Shown here: one piece after another, positions 22,900 through 35,196 of the stretch | How the letters are laid out: every line of letters starts with the position of its first letter | How positions within the stretch are numbered: position 1 is the stretch's first letter | Source: Anthoceros angustus | Taxonomy: Eukaryota; Streptophyta; Anthocerotopsida; Anthocerotales; Anthocerotaceae | Length of the DNA stretch: 64,000 nt | NCBI GenBank assembly: GCA_010909165.1 | Contig: VJWM01000197.1 | Location: 101,001 to 165,000 of the forward strand | Reading direction: 5' to 3' | Program-made: the position numbers and the translations under genes | The notes under the pieces: model-generated | What the model saw: only the letters and a program-made list of their open reading frames with translations | What the model was told of the DNA's origin: nothing | Database searches by the model: none

Positions 22900-24700
22900 G
22901 ACGAGAAAGGAGGGAAGTCCTTTCGAGCATCCACTGATAACATGTCCCCAATAAAGTTAGAAATATAATCAGAAGTTTGTTCATGGTACCAGAGCACACT
23001 TGCTCTCAATTTGCTCATGCAACTTTAAGCATCTCAGCTGATATACTAGGAGGCAATAGCTCATCTAGGATTTTCCTAGAATGGAGTGCGCCTATGCTAG
23101 AAATGCTCCTTTTCAATGCATTTCATTTGTGTTAACATTCCCTTTCTAACGCAGCATTGTTGTAATAATCCCCTCTCTAATTCCCATGGATTTCTTCATC
23201 CTTAGAAGAAATAAGCAGAGGATTAAGAAAAGAGATAAATATCCAAAACAAGAAGCGCAAATTATGAGCCATGAGGTTAAATGCAATGGAAAATTTGATG
23301 TAATTGATAGATTGTAACCAATTAACCATAAATAACTAATGAAACGACTTCTAACCCTAAGAATTAATTAATTATTAATTCTAGGGATTTAATAGAGCCC
23401 TAATGAATAGTGCCATAATATATCATGTATTTTATTAGGTATAACCTCAGGTCACATCCTGCTATTTCTGGCCCTGGTGGTTGGAAGGAACCTCCTTTAG
23501 ATTGAACAATCATTAGAGAGACAGAAAATTGCATTACCACCACCTCAGAATTGCGCATACCTCGTGGGAGTCCAAGGACCTACCATCCAAAAGGCCGAAG
23601 ATATTGCCATCCGGAGATCGTAGTTGCCTCATGAGCAGAAGTTTCGCAAAATCTGGATACACGTGTCGAGCAAGCCAGTGCTACAAGGAAGCACCATATA
23701 GAGGAGCTTGAGCAGAGGCTGCGGTAGGACCCCAATCCATTCCCAATTGTCGATCCGCTTGCTTGAAGATGGAGACAAGAATGCTTCCAATTCGTGCAGC
23801 AAGGCTCCACGTGCATGCTCACGCCACAAGCACGGCAGCGAATTTAGCCAAAGAAGGATCACAGGATCGCCAGCCCCCTCGCGCCAACCGCCAACTATGG
23901 AAAGGCGGCTCCTAGCTGACCCTACCGGATCGGGACCGACATATCCAAAGAAGAAAGGGAAATGCATACGTGGGGACAACCAGCTAAGCCGAAGCGGAAA
24001 CCTTTCCAAGTCCTTCGGGCTCCCGCACTAGCCTAGATGTCGGTAACCAATTTCTCTGTTCCGCTGTGTGAACACTCTCACACATATATCATGTATGTCG
24101 TGGCACGTACAATAATGCCACCTATCTAATATTATATATTATGTAACTCGATTATGAATTAATCTAGAGTCACCGTTGTGAACTCTAGCATGCATGCTAA
24201 GTTTTAACGGTGCAACAACGTTTATGAGCAACCAAATTGGACACACATTCATAAGAATGCTGCTGCTGAGCATCCTGTGCTTAGATCGATACTTAGATGG
24301 GGTGTTTAGATCGATACTTAGATCGGGTGCTTAGATCAATACTTAGATGGGGTGCTTAGATGGATACTTACATGGGGTGCTTAGAGGGAATGGATGCCAT
24401 CGGTGCAAGTAGCTTATGAACATCATGTTGGAAATTTCATCCAAGTGCAACTTGCTAGTGAGACTAGATAATTAGATCACACCAACTTGCAGGCGGGCAA
24501 GGGCGGACATCTCTTATCTTCATATTTGTCTTTCGACTGAAATTTTTGGGATGTGGATAAAACTTATCTTATCATGAGTTCATCAAACAAAAGAGTGAAC
24601 TCGATAACTTCATCAAATAAAGTTGTTGAAATGGATCTCAATTTTATTCCTCTGAAGAAGAAAATAACAGCGGGCGTCTGATGTGCTCAAGGGCCAACTC
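22900..24700. other. no gene recognised; AT-rich spacer
   Basis: AT-rich sequence with many stops in all frames. It includes a TATCATGTAT motif repeated near 23420 and 24088, and the minisatellite at 24275-24412. Confidence 0.6.
24275..24412 (+). repeat. minisatellite, unit ~22 bases (TTAGATCGATACTTAGATGG)
   Basis: Four to five diverged units in direct orientation followed by GGGGTGCTTAGAGGGAATGG. A single diverged unit with the same right flank occurs at 55406-55470, so this belongs to a dispersed family. Confidence 0.85.
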
Positions 24701-25097
24701 TAAAACTTATTCACGAAGCTGAACCAAATAAAAGAAGCTTTGCACCATGCTCCTTGATATAATTGATGATGTCACCATAAGCCCGTCGACCATAAGAGTT
24801 CTCCAACTTCCAAAGCTTGTTCCTGAAACTTAAATCATTGGGGCCGCAGCCCACACGCAGATCCCGTTGTAATACCAAAGAGAGCCGAGACTGGAGCTTG
24901 CGCTTCTCAAAGTATAGATGTATGTAAACCACCTGCATCCATATGCCATGCACCATTGATGTGTTAGTTCAGCCGAATGAAAATTGAAGACTGCAAATTT
25001 AGAACTTGCATGGGCAGAACCCTAAATACTTTTGTGGGCGCAGAGTCTAAACCTTGGCTCTTGATCAAGCACCCAACTCGGGCCGAGGACCGAGAAG

Positions 25098-26431
25098 TCA
25101 GAGTGGACGAGTCCTGGAGTTCCAAGGATTGCGAGGCAGATCCTTAATTACAAGGCTCCAAGCGCGGGCGGGGAGGTTGAAACAAAGAAGGTGCTGGTTT
25201 GCGGTTCCATGGACGGAGACGTAGAACCGCCCACTCATTACCATGACCACCCTGTGACGGTATTCCGCGGCCGCAGTGCAGGAACCATCGGCAAACCAAA
25301 GCTCATACACGCCGTTGTGGATGCTGCCGATGGTGCCGCGTGCTTGTCGATCACCCACCCTACCCCCCGCAATAGGATCTGCAGGTACCTGAGTCTCCCA
25401 CAGGAGCGTCTCCTGGTTTAGCTTCCGAATGGAGATGCCATAAACCAGGTCTGACTTGTTCCGATGCTTACGCGTTGTCCACCTTGTTCGAGAGCAGCAC
25501 ATGTAGAACTCCCCACCGTGGCCGAAAATCTTGTCGACCCGAGGTCCTTTGTGTTGCCAAGTCCTCACGTGTACATGTACGATCTCCGGGGGGACTTGTA
25601 CAGCAGCTTGAGCCTGATCCTGCTGCTCTAGGTCTGCATGATGGACAATGACGGTGCCCTGCGGGAACCCTCCCACTAGTGTGCCGTGCGACACCGCGAA
25701 CCCGGGGCTACCATCTGAATCCAAATGACGCCAACGTGCATCCAAGATAGGTTCCATCACCCATCGCTGAGTTGCTGGACCATCATTAGCGGATCCGGAG
25801 GAGAAGAAACCCAAGCTCCGACGGCTCAAAACCGGAGTTTCAAGACCAGCCCATCAAATCTCGGCCGACTCCACGACATCCAGCACATCCACCCACATCT
25901 TTTTGCTAGCCGGAACGTCAGGCCGCCGATCTCGCACGGTCACCTCCTCCCACTCCTTAGTAAACACGTTCACTACGCAGATGTTGATCAAAGTGCCATC
26001 ATGCCCTTCCTCCATCTCCTCAGGAACCATCTCCTGGATGAGGACGAGCCCATTCTTGACACTCCACCGAATGCGTGACGCATTTTGCGACCGGTACTTG
26101 GGAGGCAAGAAGTTGGCGCGTACCTTAGTGGGCGGGCCATATCCCATGCCGATGCATCGGCAGGAGAGTGCGAGCAACCTGCCTCCAGGCCGATCCATGC
26201 ACTCACACATATACTCCACAGCGAATACGGGCTCCTGCAGGTAGCCATCATCCTTAGATCGCTCTCTCGCTGCTCCTCGCACCCGCTTCTTGAAACCAGC
26301 ATCTGAGGTGAGCAGTCCATTCCACTTCTTGCTTGGCGGAGGCGGGGCCCCAGTGGCGGTGAGGTGCGTGTCAAAATCTCGCACTCTAGAAGGTCGGAGA
26401 CCTGCAATTTGCCCCACAACTCCGGGTCCAT
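25098..26431 (-). pseudogene. F-box protein with associated domain, one frameshift and one in-frame stop
   Basis: F-box proteins are substrate adaptors of SCF ubiquitin ligases. Translation would start at the ATG at 26431 (MDPELWGKLQVSDLLE), entering a weak F-box. The frame must change near 26370 to reach its second half (KKWNGLLTSDAGFKKRV). A long C-terminal region follows, with beta-rich segments such as IRWSVKNGLVLIQEM, ICVVNVFTKEWEEVTV and FGHGGEFYMCCSRT, reminiscent of F-box-associated or kelch-like domains. A TGA at 25854-25856 lies in the same frame as the reading on either side: the 26621-25857 and 25853-25098 segments are in register. Length is 1334 bases, one short of a multiple of three, so a single missing base would explain the frameshift. 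Pseudogene or sequence error; the exact family is not certain. Confidence 0.5.
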
Positions 26432-26613
26432 GGCGGGGCGGGGCTCTACCACCAGTGCAGAGGAAAAATACAACTCTTTGAGCAACCATCATGCATGGAT
26501 GGGGCTCGCTCCCCGCCGGGCCTAGTCGAGGTAGGGAATTGCAATGCCTCGGACCAGATCGCCGCCCCCATTGACCACATCTCATCGACCATGCTCGCAC
26601 ACCTAGGCCTGTT

Positions 26614-26990
26614 GCATGCAATGTAACATGAATTCTTTGCTTAAATCAAAAGAAGAAGATGATTGCGTCGATGCACATATAGCGGGGTGCATGCATGGTT
26701 GGGTGTCCCAATTCCACAAAAACAAAGCGCTCGCTCATATATAGTCGAATGTAAAGGGCCTCAAGCTCGGTAGAATATTAATCTCGAGAACATGCACTAC
26801 CACATCTCAAATACTCGGCTTGCATGCAATGTAACATGAATTCTTCTTAAATCAAAAGAAGAAGATGATTGCGTCGATGCACATAGCGGTGCATGCATGG
26901 TTGGTCCCAATTCCACAAAACAAAGCGCTCGCTCATATAGTTGAATGTAAATGGCCTCAAGCTCGGTAGAATATTAATCTAGAGAACATG
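26614..26990 (+). repeat. tandem duplication, period ~208 bases
   Basis: The block starting GCATGCAATGTAACATGAAT occurs at 26614 and 26822 and extends about 170 bases. The second copy lacks several 1-4 base pieces. It lies immediately upstream of the F-box gene, in its presumed promoter. Confidence 0.9.
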
Positions 26991-27639
26991 GGGCGATCAA
27001 AATACCCCGTACATATATTCTACAAATATATCTGGGCCTTGGGTCCTTGGTCCTCGACCGTACGTAGCATTGAAGCATTCCTTGGTTCTCGGGATTTTGC
27101 AATCACTGTATCAAGGCATGAGTTTTGGCTTATTTGCTCTAACTCAAGCATCTTGCTTTCTCTTTCTAACTCCTTTTTGCTCCTTGGGGATGTGAAGTGC
27201 AAGAGATGTTAGAACATGAAAGTCCATATATATGGGTGCCTGACACAACGTGTGCTTTGAGTTATTCTACCTTGAGTTTTGTGGTTTTCGTTGGTTACTC
27301 ACAGCAGACGTTACGTGCAAACAAATAGGGACGACATGCTTGTTTCTTGACATTTGCTTGCGCAATGCAAGGCTAGGAAACTCATAATGCAATGTTCCCA
27401 CAGAGGACGCAAGCAATGTGTTTTGGGTGCAGGAAAAGCTAGGACACAAAAACCGGGGGTCACATATTATATGTAAAACCTAGTGAAGGCACCGGCCGGC
27501 TGGGTTTTGTGGTCGTCATGTAATCAAAACAGGCCTTCACGTTACCCACTTCCAGCCAAAGGATCGTGCTTACTCGCAAAACAGCTAAAATGCATATTTT
27601 GTGACTGTGTGGGACGTGATAAGTTAGAAGTAAAGACCG
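26991..27639. other. no gene recognised
   Basis: Short open frames only, none with a recognisable domain. It ends at the copia LTR. Confidence 0.5.
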
Positions 27640-28250
27640 TGTTGGTTATGGTTAGCTTAGCTTAACCCAGCGTGGTCATACCCTCTGGTATCTTGTACCG
27701 AAGAGGTACAACTCTTCAAACACAGCTATAAAAGCCCACCACTTGTAATCAATTGTATCAATTAGTAAAGCACTAAACTTTGATCATAAATTCGCTTCCG
27801 CAAAGCACCTCAAACTTGGTATCAGAGCAAAGTTTGATTACTAAGTCCACCATGCATTATGATGTGAATCTAGATGTTCTTCTTTTATGCAATGTCTTTC
27901 TAATGCCTTTGGTATTTGTTTTATGAAACTATTTAATAATTATTTATAATTTGGTTTATATTCAACCAAACATATTTTCCTAATAAAATAGTTTGGCTTT
28001 TTCTATGATTAACTTTTATATTCATTAAAGTTTCATGGACCATTGACACTCTCATTCTTCATCTTGTTCTTCCAATACTTCTAGCACTCGTATCATTCTT
28101 TCTTGCTCAAAACTTTGTTCCTTTATCATTTCATTCAAAGTTACAACATGGCAAGAGACACAACCACAAGAGTATTCATGCTAAGAGGAGCGGAAAACTA
28201 GAAAGGAGAAGTAGATGAAGCAGGAACACCAGTAGATTGTCACCAAGGTG
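27640..28250 (+). mobile_element. Ty1/copia 5' LTR, primer-binding site and gag start, truncated
   Basis: A TGTTGG start at about 27640, a TATA box (CTATAAAAGCC, about 27726) and the sequence TGGTATCAGAGC at 27817-27828 identify a 5' LTR and the initiator-tRNA-Met primer-binding site used by most plant copia elements. A short gag-like start codon follows at 28149 (MARDTTTRVFML), with a TAG after about 17 codons. Copia homology ends near 28250, where unrelated sequence begins. Confidence 0.75.
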
Positions 28251-28638
28251 ATCTACCTTGGTGAGCATGTTCCAATGGACAATGATCCTGCCATCGCTCC
28301 TCACCCTCCGGCCCAAAGAATCGACATCGGCCCAGCTGGTTGTTCGTTCGTCCACAGCTTCGACGCCGCCTTTGCGCCTCTATCTTTCCTCTTGCCTTGA
28401 GGGGCTCCAACTCGCTAATCTCTTGGCGGTTGTAAACGCCTCAGACCTCCACGGTCCACCTCCTAGGGTCCTCCTGAGTTCTTGGACGGACCTCCTTGTT
28501 GGCCGCTACCAACATTTTCCGGTGTACTCTGGACTAAGCGTATTGAAGGTCCAGGCAGCATGGAAAATGTCCGTGCTCATTCCTTCACGCTCCCCGCCTC
28601 CTCCACCACGGATCAAGTCAGGTAGCGCTTAGTGACAA

Positions 28639-29347
28639 TGTTGCGCTCCACCAAGCGCCATGGCTCCCACGCCTCCGCCGCTTTGGGTCCCATCTTCGTA
28701 CTTCCGCCCCGCCATCGAGGCGTGGCTCCACAATCTTCCGCCTCGCCGCGTGTGGGCTTGCTTCACCGCCAAGTCGAATCGCGCCTAGGGATGCCGGGAG
28801 CGATAAAAGACAACGCCAGAGAGCCGGGTGTCTCGCGAGAATGCAAAACTCGCCGGTTGTTTGGAAGAATGACCTCCGCCTCTCTCCGTCGGAAGTAACG
28901 GCGCGGGCGGCTCTTATTTCCGCGCGAGTCGCATGGCTTACTCGCCTTACGCTTCCGCCTACTCGGCCTTACGCCGCTGATGCAGCAGGCGTGAATACCG
29001 CCTATAACGGCCAGCAACTACGGTCACGGCTGCTGCATGCCGTCTACCACTCGACCATCCACGTGGCGCCGCCCTGTCTAATTCACGCCCCAACTTCTAA
29101 GTTACTTTACTTGGCGTACTTATCCCGGTTTGACTCGGAGTGGGGTCCGAACTTATCCGACACTCCGGTGCACAGTCCGGAGGTCCTCCGGAGTGGGCTC
29201 CCATGTCCGTTACCTACCCGAGTCAGTGCAGGAGCACTCAGTCGTCCGTGCTTCTTCCTCCCTTTCCGCCTTATTTTACACTCCATACCTACGAAAAAAA
29301 ACAAACCCAGCTTATTTCCTAACCCCAAGGAGAGTCCGTTGTCCACA
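28639..29347 (-). repeat. candidate gypsy LTR (minus strand)
   Basis: On the minus strand, AGAAGGGGAGTA is followed by TGTGGACAACGGAC (from 29347) immediately downstream of the integrase tail, as expected for polypurine tract and 3' LTR. A possible end GGAGCGCAACA lies at 28639. No second LTR is available to confirm the ends. Proline-rich open frames on the plus strand here are antisense noise. Confidence 0.5.
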
Positions 29348-29383
29348 TACTCCCCTTCTCATCTGTTGGCGTCTCCGCCAACA

Positions 29384-30620
29384 CTAGGCATGGTACTTCT
29401 TCACCCGCCACCCGTTTACCCGGGTGGGCAACAGTTCACCATCTAACTGCCGGAGCTGAACGGACCCATTCGCGTAGACCTGCACTACCTGGTAAGGCCC
29501 CATCCATCGCAAGTGAAGCTTGCCCGGGAAGTGCATATGGCGACTGTCGTAAAGAAGGGCCAGATCTCCCTCCTTCACATACTCCTGCTTGCGGAGTCGC
29601 CGGTCGTGCCATAGCTTCCGCTGATTTTGTACCAGTTGCATTCTGTGCTGCGCCTCCTCCCGGCCTTCCGTATGCTGGAAAAACCCTAGCAATCGCTCCA
29701 GTTGGCTTTCTTCATCCGTTAAACGTCCTTCCATCATGACTCGGAGCGTTGGTACCTCAAACTCCACAGGCATAACCGGCGAATGCCCATAGGTTAAATG
29801 TCTGAGTTCGTTGCGTAGTTACTTTCTGCCGTCGACCACCGTTTCCGCTTTGTTGAAGGTACCTCGCTCCACGTCAGTCCCACCTTAAAGATACATCCAT
29901 TGTACATCCTGAAGGGCCGGGCGTAGTGTACAAAGGCCTGTTGTTGGGCACGGTTTAACTCACTTGGAATCTCCATCTCCCACAAGTACGTTCGACTCCA
30001 TGGGTGGGTCGTCCTCTCGCTCCCTTCTCCTTCCCTTTCACGTTATCCACAAGTTTGGGGTTCCTCAGACTGCGCTCCCCCTCCTGTGGCTCCACTGTGG
30101 CCACCAATTCCTCATCCGGAAAGTCATCCTCCTGATCCCGCAGGGTCGGCTCCGTTTTCAACCTGGACAAGAAGTCAGCATTTTGGTGTTGCCTCCCTTG
30201 CCGGGTCTCCACCTCAAAGGTGAACTCCTGGAGCAGCAGAATCCACCTCGCACCGCCTTGACACCGCCTTATTCACCAGATGCTTGAGCGCGAAGTGATC
30301 GACATAGAACACAAAGTCGTTGGGCAGAAGGTAGTGCCTGAATTTCTTGACCGCGTATACCATTCCCACCGCCTCTCGCTCCGTAGTAGTGTACCTCCGA
30401 TTACGCATCGTGAGTGTCTTGGCATAGTAGATTGGATGATCCCTCCGCTTGTCGCCCTTTTGGTGAGCACTACTCCGATGGCGGCCGACACGTCTACATA
30501 CACATGGAACCGCTTACTCCCTCGGACCCTTTGTCTTGGGCGCTTATCGTGGTGGTCAGATCTCGAATGCCGCGTTCCTTTCTGGTGTCCAGGCCCACTC
30601 CTCCTCCTTCCTGAGTAACT
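29384..30620 (-). mobile_element. Ty3/gypsy pol remnant, internally deleted
   Basis: Read on the minus strand: an RNase H fragment (FHVYVDVSA-like at 30500, then RYTTTEREAVGMVYAVKKFR and YVDHFALKHLVNKA) and the tether end NADFLSRLKTE (30170). A piece of the integrase N-terminal region follows (FRMYNGCIFKVGL, 29900). The sequence jumps directly to the integrase C-terminal domain (TYGHSPVMPVEFEVPTLR at about 29790, then DLALLYDSRHM and LPTRVNGWRVKKY ending at 29384). The DDE catalytic core is missing, so this is an internal deletion derivative of an element related to the one at 5540-9756. Confidence 0.85.
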
Positions 30621-30689
30621 CCGTTAGCTTGGCGGCCCGCTTTGCGAAGTCCAGTGTGCACCATCGACGATATTACAATCATTATCGGC

Positions 30690-31056
30690 TGAATTCTCCT
30701 CTTATCAAAAGTCTAGGAAGTAAGATAGCCTATGTGCTATCTTATTTCTTTCTAGAAAACGACTTGATATCATCATCAACAAGAGAAACTTCTAGCCAAC
30801 ACAGATCAGCAAGACCATGGTCCTCTAATGGTGACTCTGATGTACTTCGTTGTTCTGGAGATATATCAAGTGTTGTTGAGAGGAATAACCTAACCTCGCT
30901 TAAGCTTTGTTTAGTTATGTTAGGTTTGCTATTCCGAAGAGTCACCTAGTAAGTATATAAGAACACGGTTTTGACACTTTCTGTATTCGTTCATTTACTT
31001 TGTTATGTAGAATTCACGTTGTGCAATTGAGTTCTTTATCTCCCAAAATAGAAATA
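30690..31056 (+). repeat. candidate copia 5' LTR
   Basis: A TATA-like ATATAAGAAC (about 30955) and a T-rich 3' part lie directly upstream of a copia-type primer-binding site at 31057. The left boundary is not defined. Confidence 0.45.
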
Positions 31057-31068
31057 TGGTATCAGTGC
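31057..31068 (+). other. copia primer-binding site, one mismatch (TGGTATCAGTGC)
   Basis: It matches the initiator-tRNA-Met complement TGGTATCAGAGC at 11 of 12 positions. It is preceded by LTR-like sequence and followed about 1.1 kb later by a copia gag ORF. Confidence 0.65.
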
Positions 31069-31235
31069 ATCCTCAATGCTCTCTGATCTGGCTATGAGCC
31101 ATACCTTTCACGGATAGTTCATCTTCATATGGGCACGAGGAACGAGCCACCAGATCCCGTATTTGCAGTTGCAAAAAAGGACGTGAAGGCCGCACTCCGC
31201 GAAGTAATTGTTGGGCACAATGATAGGCTAGATTA

Positions 31236-31691
31236 ATGCAAAACAAGAGTCGAGATTTGGTGAATCGTGCTGACATGAGGTCAGATAACATCAAATCGTC
31301 TCGGGATTTGCAATACGATGGGCGACTAGAGAGAGCTGCTAAGAAGGCTACAGATCCTGTTGTTGCATCTACTCCCTCTAACGGGGGTGCCCAACAATTT
31401 TCACAAGACAGGCACCTTTCCACACTACAGCCTATGCAGTTTCTTCTGAGGCAGCTTATCTCTAACGTATCGACCACTTTGGAGCAGATCCTACAAGATC
31501 ACAGAACTTATAGTCAGAGACTTGAAGACCAGTATTGCCGCTTTCAGACCGCAATTCATAACAGAGATCTTATAATTCAAAGGAGCTTCCTAAATATTGC
31601 GGATCTGCTACAAGCGCTTAATCTTCACTCTCAAGAAGGATCACCACCTAGCAATCGCGTGAGATTGCCAGTCGATACTCGTTTTTCCTGA
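31236..31691 (+). CDS. hypothetical ORF inside a copia leader region
   Basis: A 151-codon open frame starts MQNKSRDLVNRADMRSDN. It is helix-rich and polar, with a segment LRQLISNVSTTLEQILQDH that could form a short coiled coil. No family is recognised. Its position between a primer-binding site and a copia gag suggests it is part of, or inserted in, the retroelement. It may not be expressed. Confidence 0.25.
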   Translation: MQNKSRDLVNRADMRSDNIKSSRDLQYDGRLERAAKKATDPVVASTPSNGGAQQFSQDRHLSTLQPMQFLLRQLISNVSTTLEQILQDHRTYSQRLEDQYCRFQTAIHNRDLIIQRSFLNIADLLQALNLHSQEGSPPSNRVRLPVDTRFS

Positions 31692-32133
31692 CTCCGCTGC
31701 GTTTGGGCGAATAGAGAATTGAAGCGCCGCATTGAGAGGGTCGCAACGGGCGTGATGGCACCTTGGCCTCAAGGTCACGCCCCCTCTCTTGTGCATGTGC
31801 GTCCCTCTCGATCCTGATGTCCTGGAGCGTACTATTGGAATCCTCGTTCAGCGGACACACATAACCGTCCGTAGAGGCAAACTTAGGGATACCAAGCGAC
31901 ACAATACCTTTTTTTTAATGGTCTTCTCGTGTCGCTTCGTATTTAGTTAACTAAATCTGCCTATTGGGGTCACTGCTAAGATGGGGCACATGTAGGCTTG
32001 TACACCTGTGTGTACACTCCCACATGAGCACCACCCAGCGACGACCCCAACATGCATAATAGCTGTTAGTATGTATGACCACTGAGTCCCTGGATCAGTT
32101 AGTGGCCCAGTTCAGTGTCTTAAACACTACAAC

Positions 32134-33100
32134 ATGTCGACTGGATCAGGACAATCGAGCACCACTTCAGGTGCAGTCTTCACTTCTGAGCTAAAGGAAA
32201 AGGATCGTTTTAATGGAACTAAGTACCAAGTGTGGCGAGTACGTATGTAGTCCACCTTGGTAGCACATGGAGTGTGGCCAATCATAGAAGGGACTCTGCC
32301 GAAGCCTGGTCTCGCTGCGTCTCCGACACCCACACTTGCAGAAATCCTCAAATGGGATCAGTTGAACAACATTGTAGTTGCACTTCTGGTTGGAGGTTTG
32401 GACATTGATTTGGTACCGAATGTTGAGTTCTTGACTGAAGCCTCGGCGATCTGGAACCAGCTTTCATCAACTTACAACATACGCAACGCGATGATACTTT
32501 GTGCTGTAAGAATGAAGTTTTATAGTCTCCAAATGAAATAGGGAGACAGAAAGGCCGCACATGCTGCTAAGTTTCGACGCCGTGGACAGCTGAAATCTCT
32601 TGGCACTGATATGAGGGAAGTTGATGCTGCTGCTTAGCTACTTACCAACTTGCGTGCATCATATCAGAATTTTGTCACTAGTCAGAATTTTCCTATCTTG
32701 ACTGCTCATCAAGCTTCTCAAGCGGGCATTACCTCTACTATCTCAATGGAAGATATAATTGGCGCGCTTTTCCAGGAAGAACAAAGTCACTTGCTTTCTG
32801 GAGGAGGTCCCAAGCCTAGGCATGACAAAGCTTTAGCGGTTAAGTTTAGGCAAAATCGCAACAAGGAAAAACCTACTTTCGTTTTCAAAGGTGAATCCAG
32901 TTTCGACCACACGTCGTGCAGGTGGCTGCAACTGGTGTGGGGTGGTTGGACATTGCGCACGAGAGTGTCGGAAGAGGAAGTCTGGAGAGCCACGTCAGAA
33001 GCAAGGCCTTCGCCAATCTGCTCATGTGGCTGTCAAGGACAAGGCCTCGAGTGAGAGCTCCAAACCTACAGTCAAAATCCTTACATTTTGCTTAACATAG
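32134..33100 (+). pseudogene. Ty1/copia Gag with CCHC zinc knuckle
   Basis: Gag forms the virus-like particle. The start at 32134 (MSTGSGQSSTTSGAVF) leads to the diagnostic KDRFNGTKYQVWRVRM segment. A helical capsid-like region follows (containing ILKWDQLNNIVVALLVGGL and AIWNQLSSTYNIRNA). A nucleocapsid knuckle at about 32925-32975 reads CNWCGVVGHCARECRKR, the CX2CX4HX4C pattern. TAG codons at 32248, 32539 and 32635 interrupt the frame. Each occupies a position where a CAG or GAG codon would be normal. The knuckle needs a frame change near 32900. No pol domains follow. Confidence 0.8.
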
Positions 33101-33119
33101 GAGGGATGGTGGCTTGTTT

Positions 33120-35196
33120 GCTCGATGACTATAGCGAGGCTGCGGTGAGTTTCTCCTCCCGTTATGTGTCTTTGAAGCAGCAGTTATTCGGTTTTGGTTG
33201 CAACAAACTTCTGCCTCAATATTACATACTCTAGTCTCCAATATAAATACCATGTTGTCTTCATATTTATCCTCAATACTGCGTAATCTAGTCTCCAATA
33301 TTGATACCATGTTGTCTACATTTTTAACTGTTTTACGCTCAGCAACAATAGAAGATATAACCTTAAAAAATCAATAAAAATAAAATACCTACAATCTCCT
33401 CCACACTACCAATTACAGCCGCCGCACCAAAAATCATAAATCATGTCCTCACCGTGACCTCCTCCACCCCATGCTTACCATGATATCAACCCCAACACCC
33501 TATGTTCAGCGCGACAGAGTCACAGAGACCCACTACAAAGCAAGCCCTCAACCCCTGGAATAGGAACCACCGCAGACCGCACCTTGCACCGCGCTCCGCA
33601 TGCCGTGTAGAGATGAGACTGCAATGTTTTTTGCAATTGTTATCTTTAACCTCTTGGTTAGAGATGTAAGTTGGGTTGGGAAGGACTTCAGTTATGATCA
33701 AGAAGTATGTTCCCGTAACTGCAGACCATTGGGACCACGGCTAACTATGTTGGTTGCTACTTCAGACAAATGAAATCAAACGAGAGCCAGAAATCAATTG
33801 AAGAGGGACGTGATAGAACATTGTCGAAAATGGAGCAAATTGGAGTTTCCATTCTTCAAGATTTTCATTCCTTAGGGGGGATGTGATAGAACATTGTTGG
33901 AAACGGAGCAACTCGGGAGTTTCCATTCTAACTTCAAGATTTTCTTTCCTTATCACAAACTCTTTTGGATGCTCTAGACATAATTATGTTCTCTCCCCAT
34001 TGAAATGAAGCTGCTTGATGTTGTCTCTTGCATTCACATCCAATCTCGGCAATCCCTATACCGTTAACCCAGTCTACTTGAAACGATATAAGCCTTGCGC
34101 CAGATTCGGAGGTTCAAGATGTAATTTTGAGGTCCCCTATCGTTCCTTTTGTGACATTTATGAGCATTCTATACCTCTCTAGAATGAGACTTTTCTTTCA
34201 GTATTTCATCCTATGGGTGACGAAAGTGGACTCACCCTAAGGAAATATATTCAGCTCAGCGCTGATAGTCTCTTTTGAAGACTATCAATGCTAGTTCTTC
34301 TCAAAAAGAGCTTTGCGAGTCTTGGAACAACGGTCCAATTGCATGCACACAAATTGGAAGGGATGGTGAGTCCACATGCTGATGCTGACTTGATAGTTTG
34401 ATATTATAGACAGGAAGACACACTGCAATGCCCACCGAAGAGAAGGACGCACTTCTTAGGACCGGTGTCTTTGTAGTCAGTAGTAAATATTTGTGTTTAC
34501 TATCGCACCTTGTACAAAGATGCTGCAAAAGACCATAAACCAATCATACTACAACCACTTCTCACGCTATTCTTGGGGTAGATGGGTTTCCCCGTCTCTT
34601 TTTTACAATAAAGTCTCCAAGGTACAGCTTCTCATGCTACTCTCGAATACATATCGGTTGGCCTGCACTTTGTCAGTGTCCTCCTCCATGTTACTGAACT
34701 AGAGTCAAGGTTCAAGATTCAAGATTCATTGAAAAAATATCTCGAGCTAAAGAATGTATGAAGCATGAAAGTAATACTATTGGAATATTTTAAGATGACA
34801 TAATATTACTTGCATAAACTCTTATAGCAAATGAAGATGAAAAATGTAACCAACATATAAACTTGTCGTATGGAAGTAGCAAATTGAGTGAATTAGATTA
34901 TAATGTTTCTCTGCTATGAGATAAAGTTGTGTGTGACTCCTCCCAAGGTTTATGGCTCGGTATTTTTGCACTTAGGTACCCATGTCTGCATAGTTACGAA
35001 GTCTCCACGTTCATGACTTGAGTACTTATCAGACATCAAACATCTTAACAATGTTTTCTGAAGATGTTTCTGCGGTTTTGCCATTGCATACAACATCACT
35101 GGTTTTATGACAGGTTGATGCACAGGAGGATTACTGCTATTGGGGCTCTTTGCTCTTCATGGTGTTGCAGTCCACTATGGCCATGACAACAGTTTG
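33120..35196. other. no gene recognised; copia 3' end and PPR 3' flank
   Basis: A 73-base tandem duplication (33811 and 33884) ends in a polypurine tract and TGTGATAGAACATTG at 33882, which looks like a copia 3' LTR start. Sequence from 34280 to 35190 is AT-rich with short frames only. Its end is the 3' flank of the PPR gene. Confidence 0.5.

Noticed and set aside
24711-24956. 81-codon minus-strand frame downstream of the F-box gene
   Set aside because: No domain recognised, and no splice evidence linking it to the F-box gene; more likely 3' flank.
28258-28898. Proline/serine-rich plus-strand frames
   Set aside because: They run antisense through a candidate gypsy LTR and its flank, with no codon or domain evidence.
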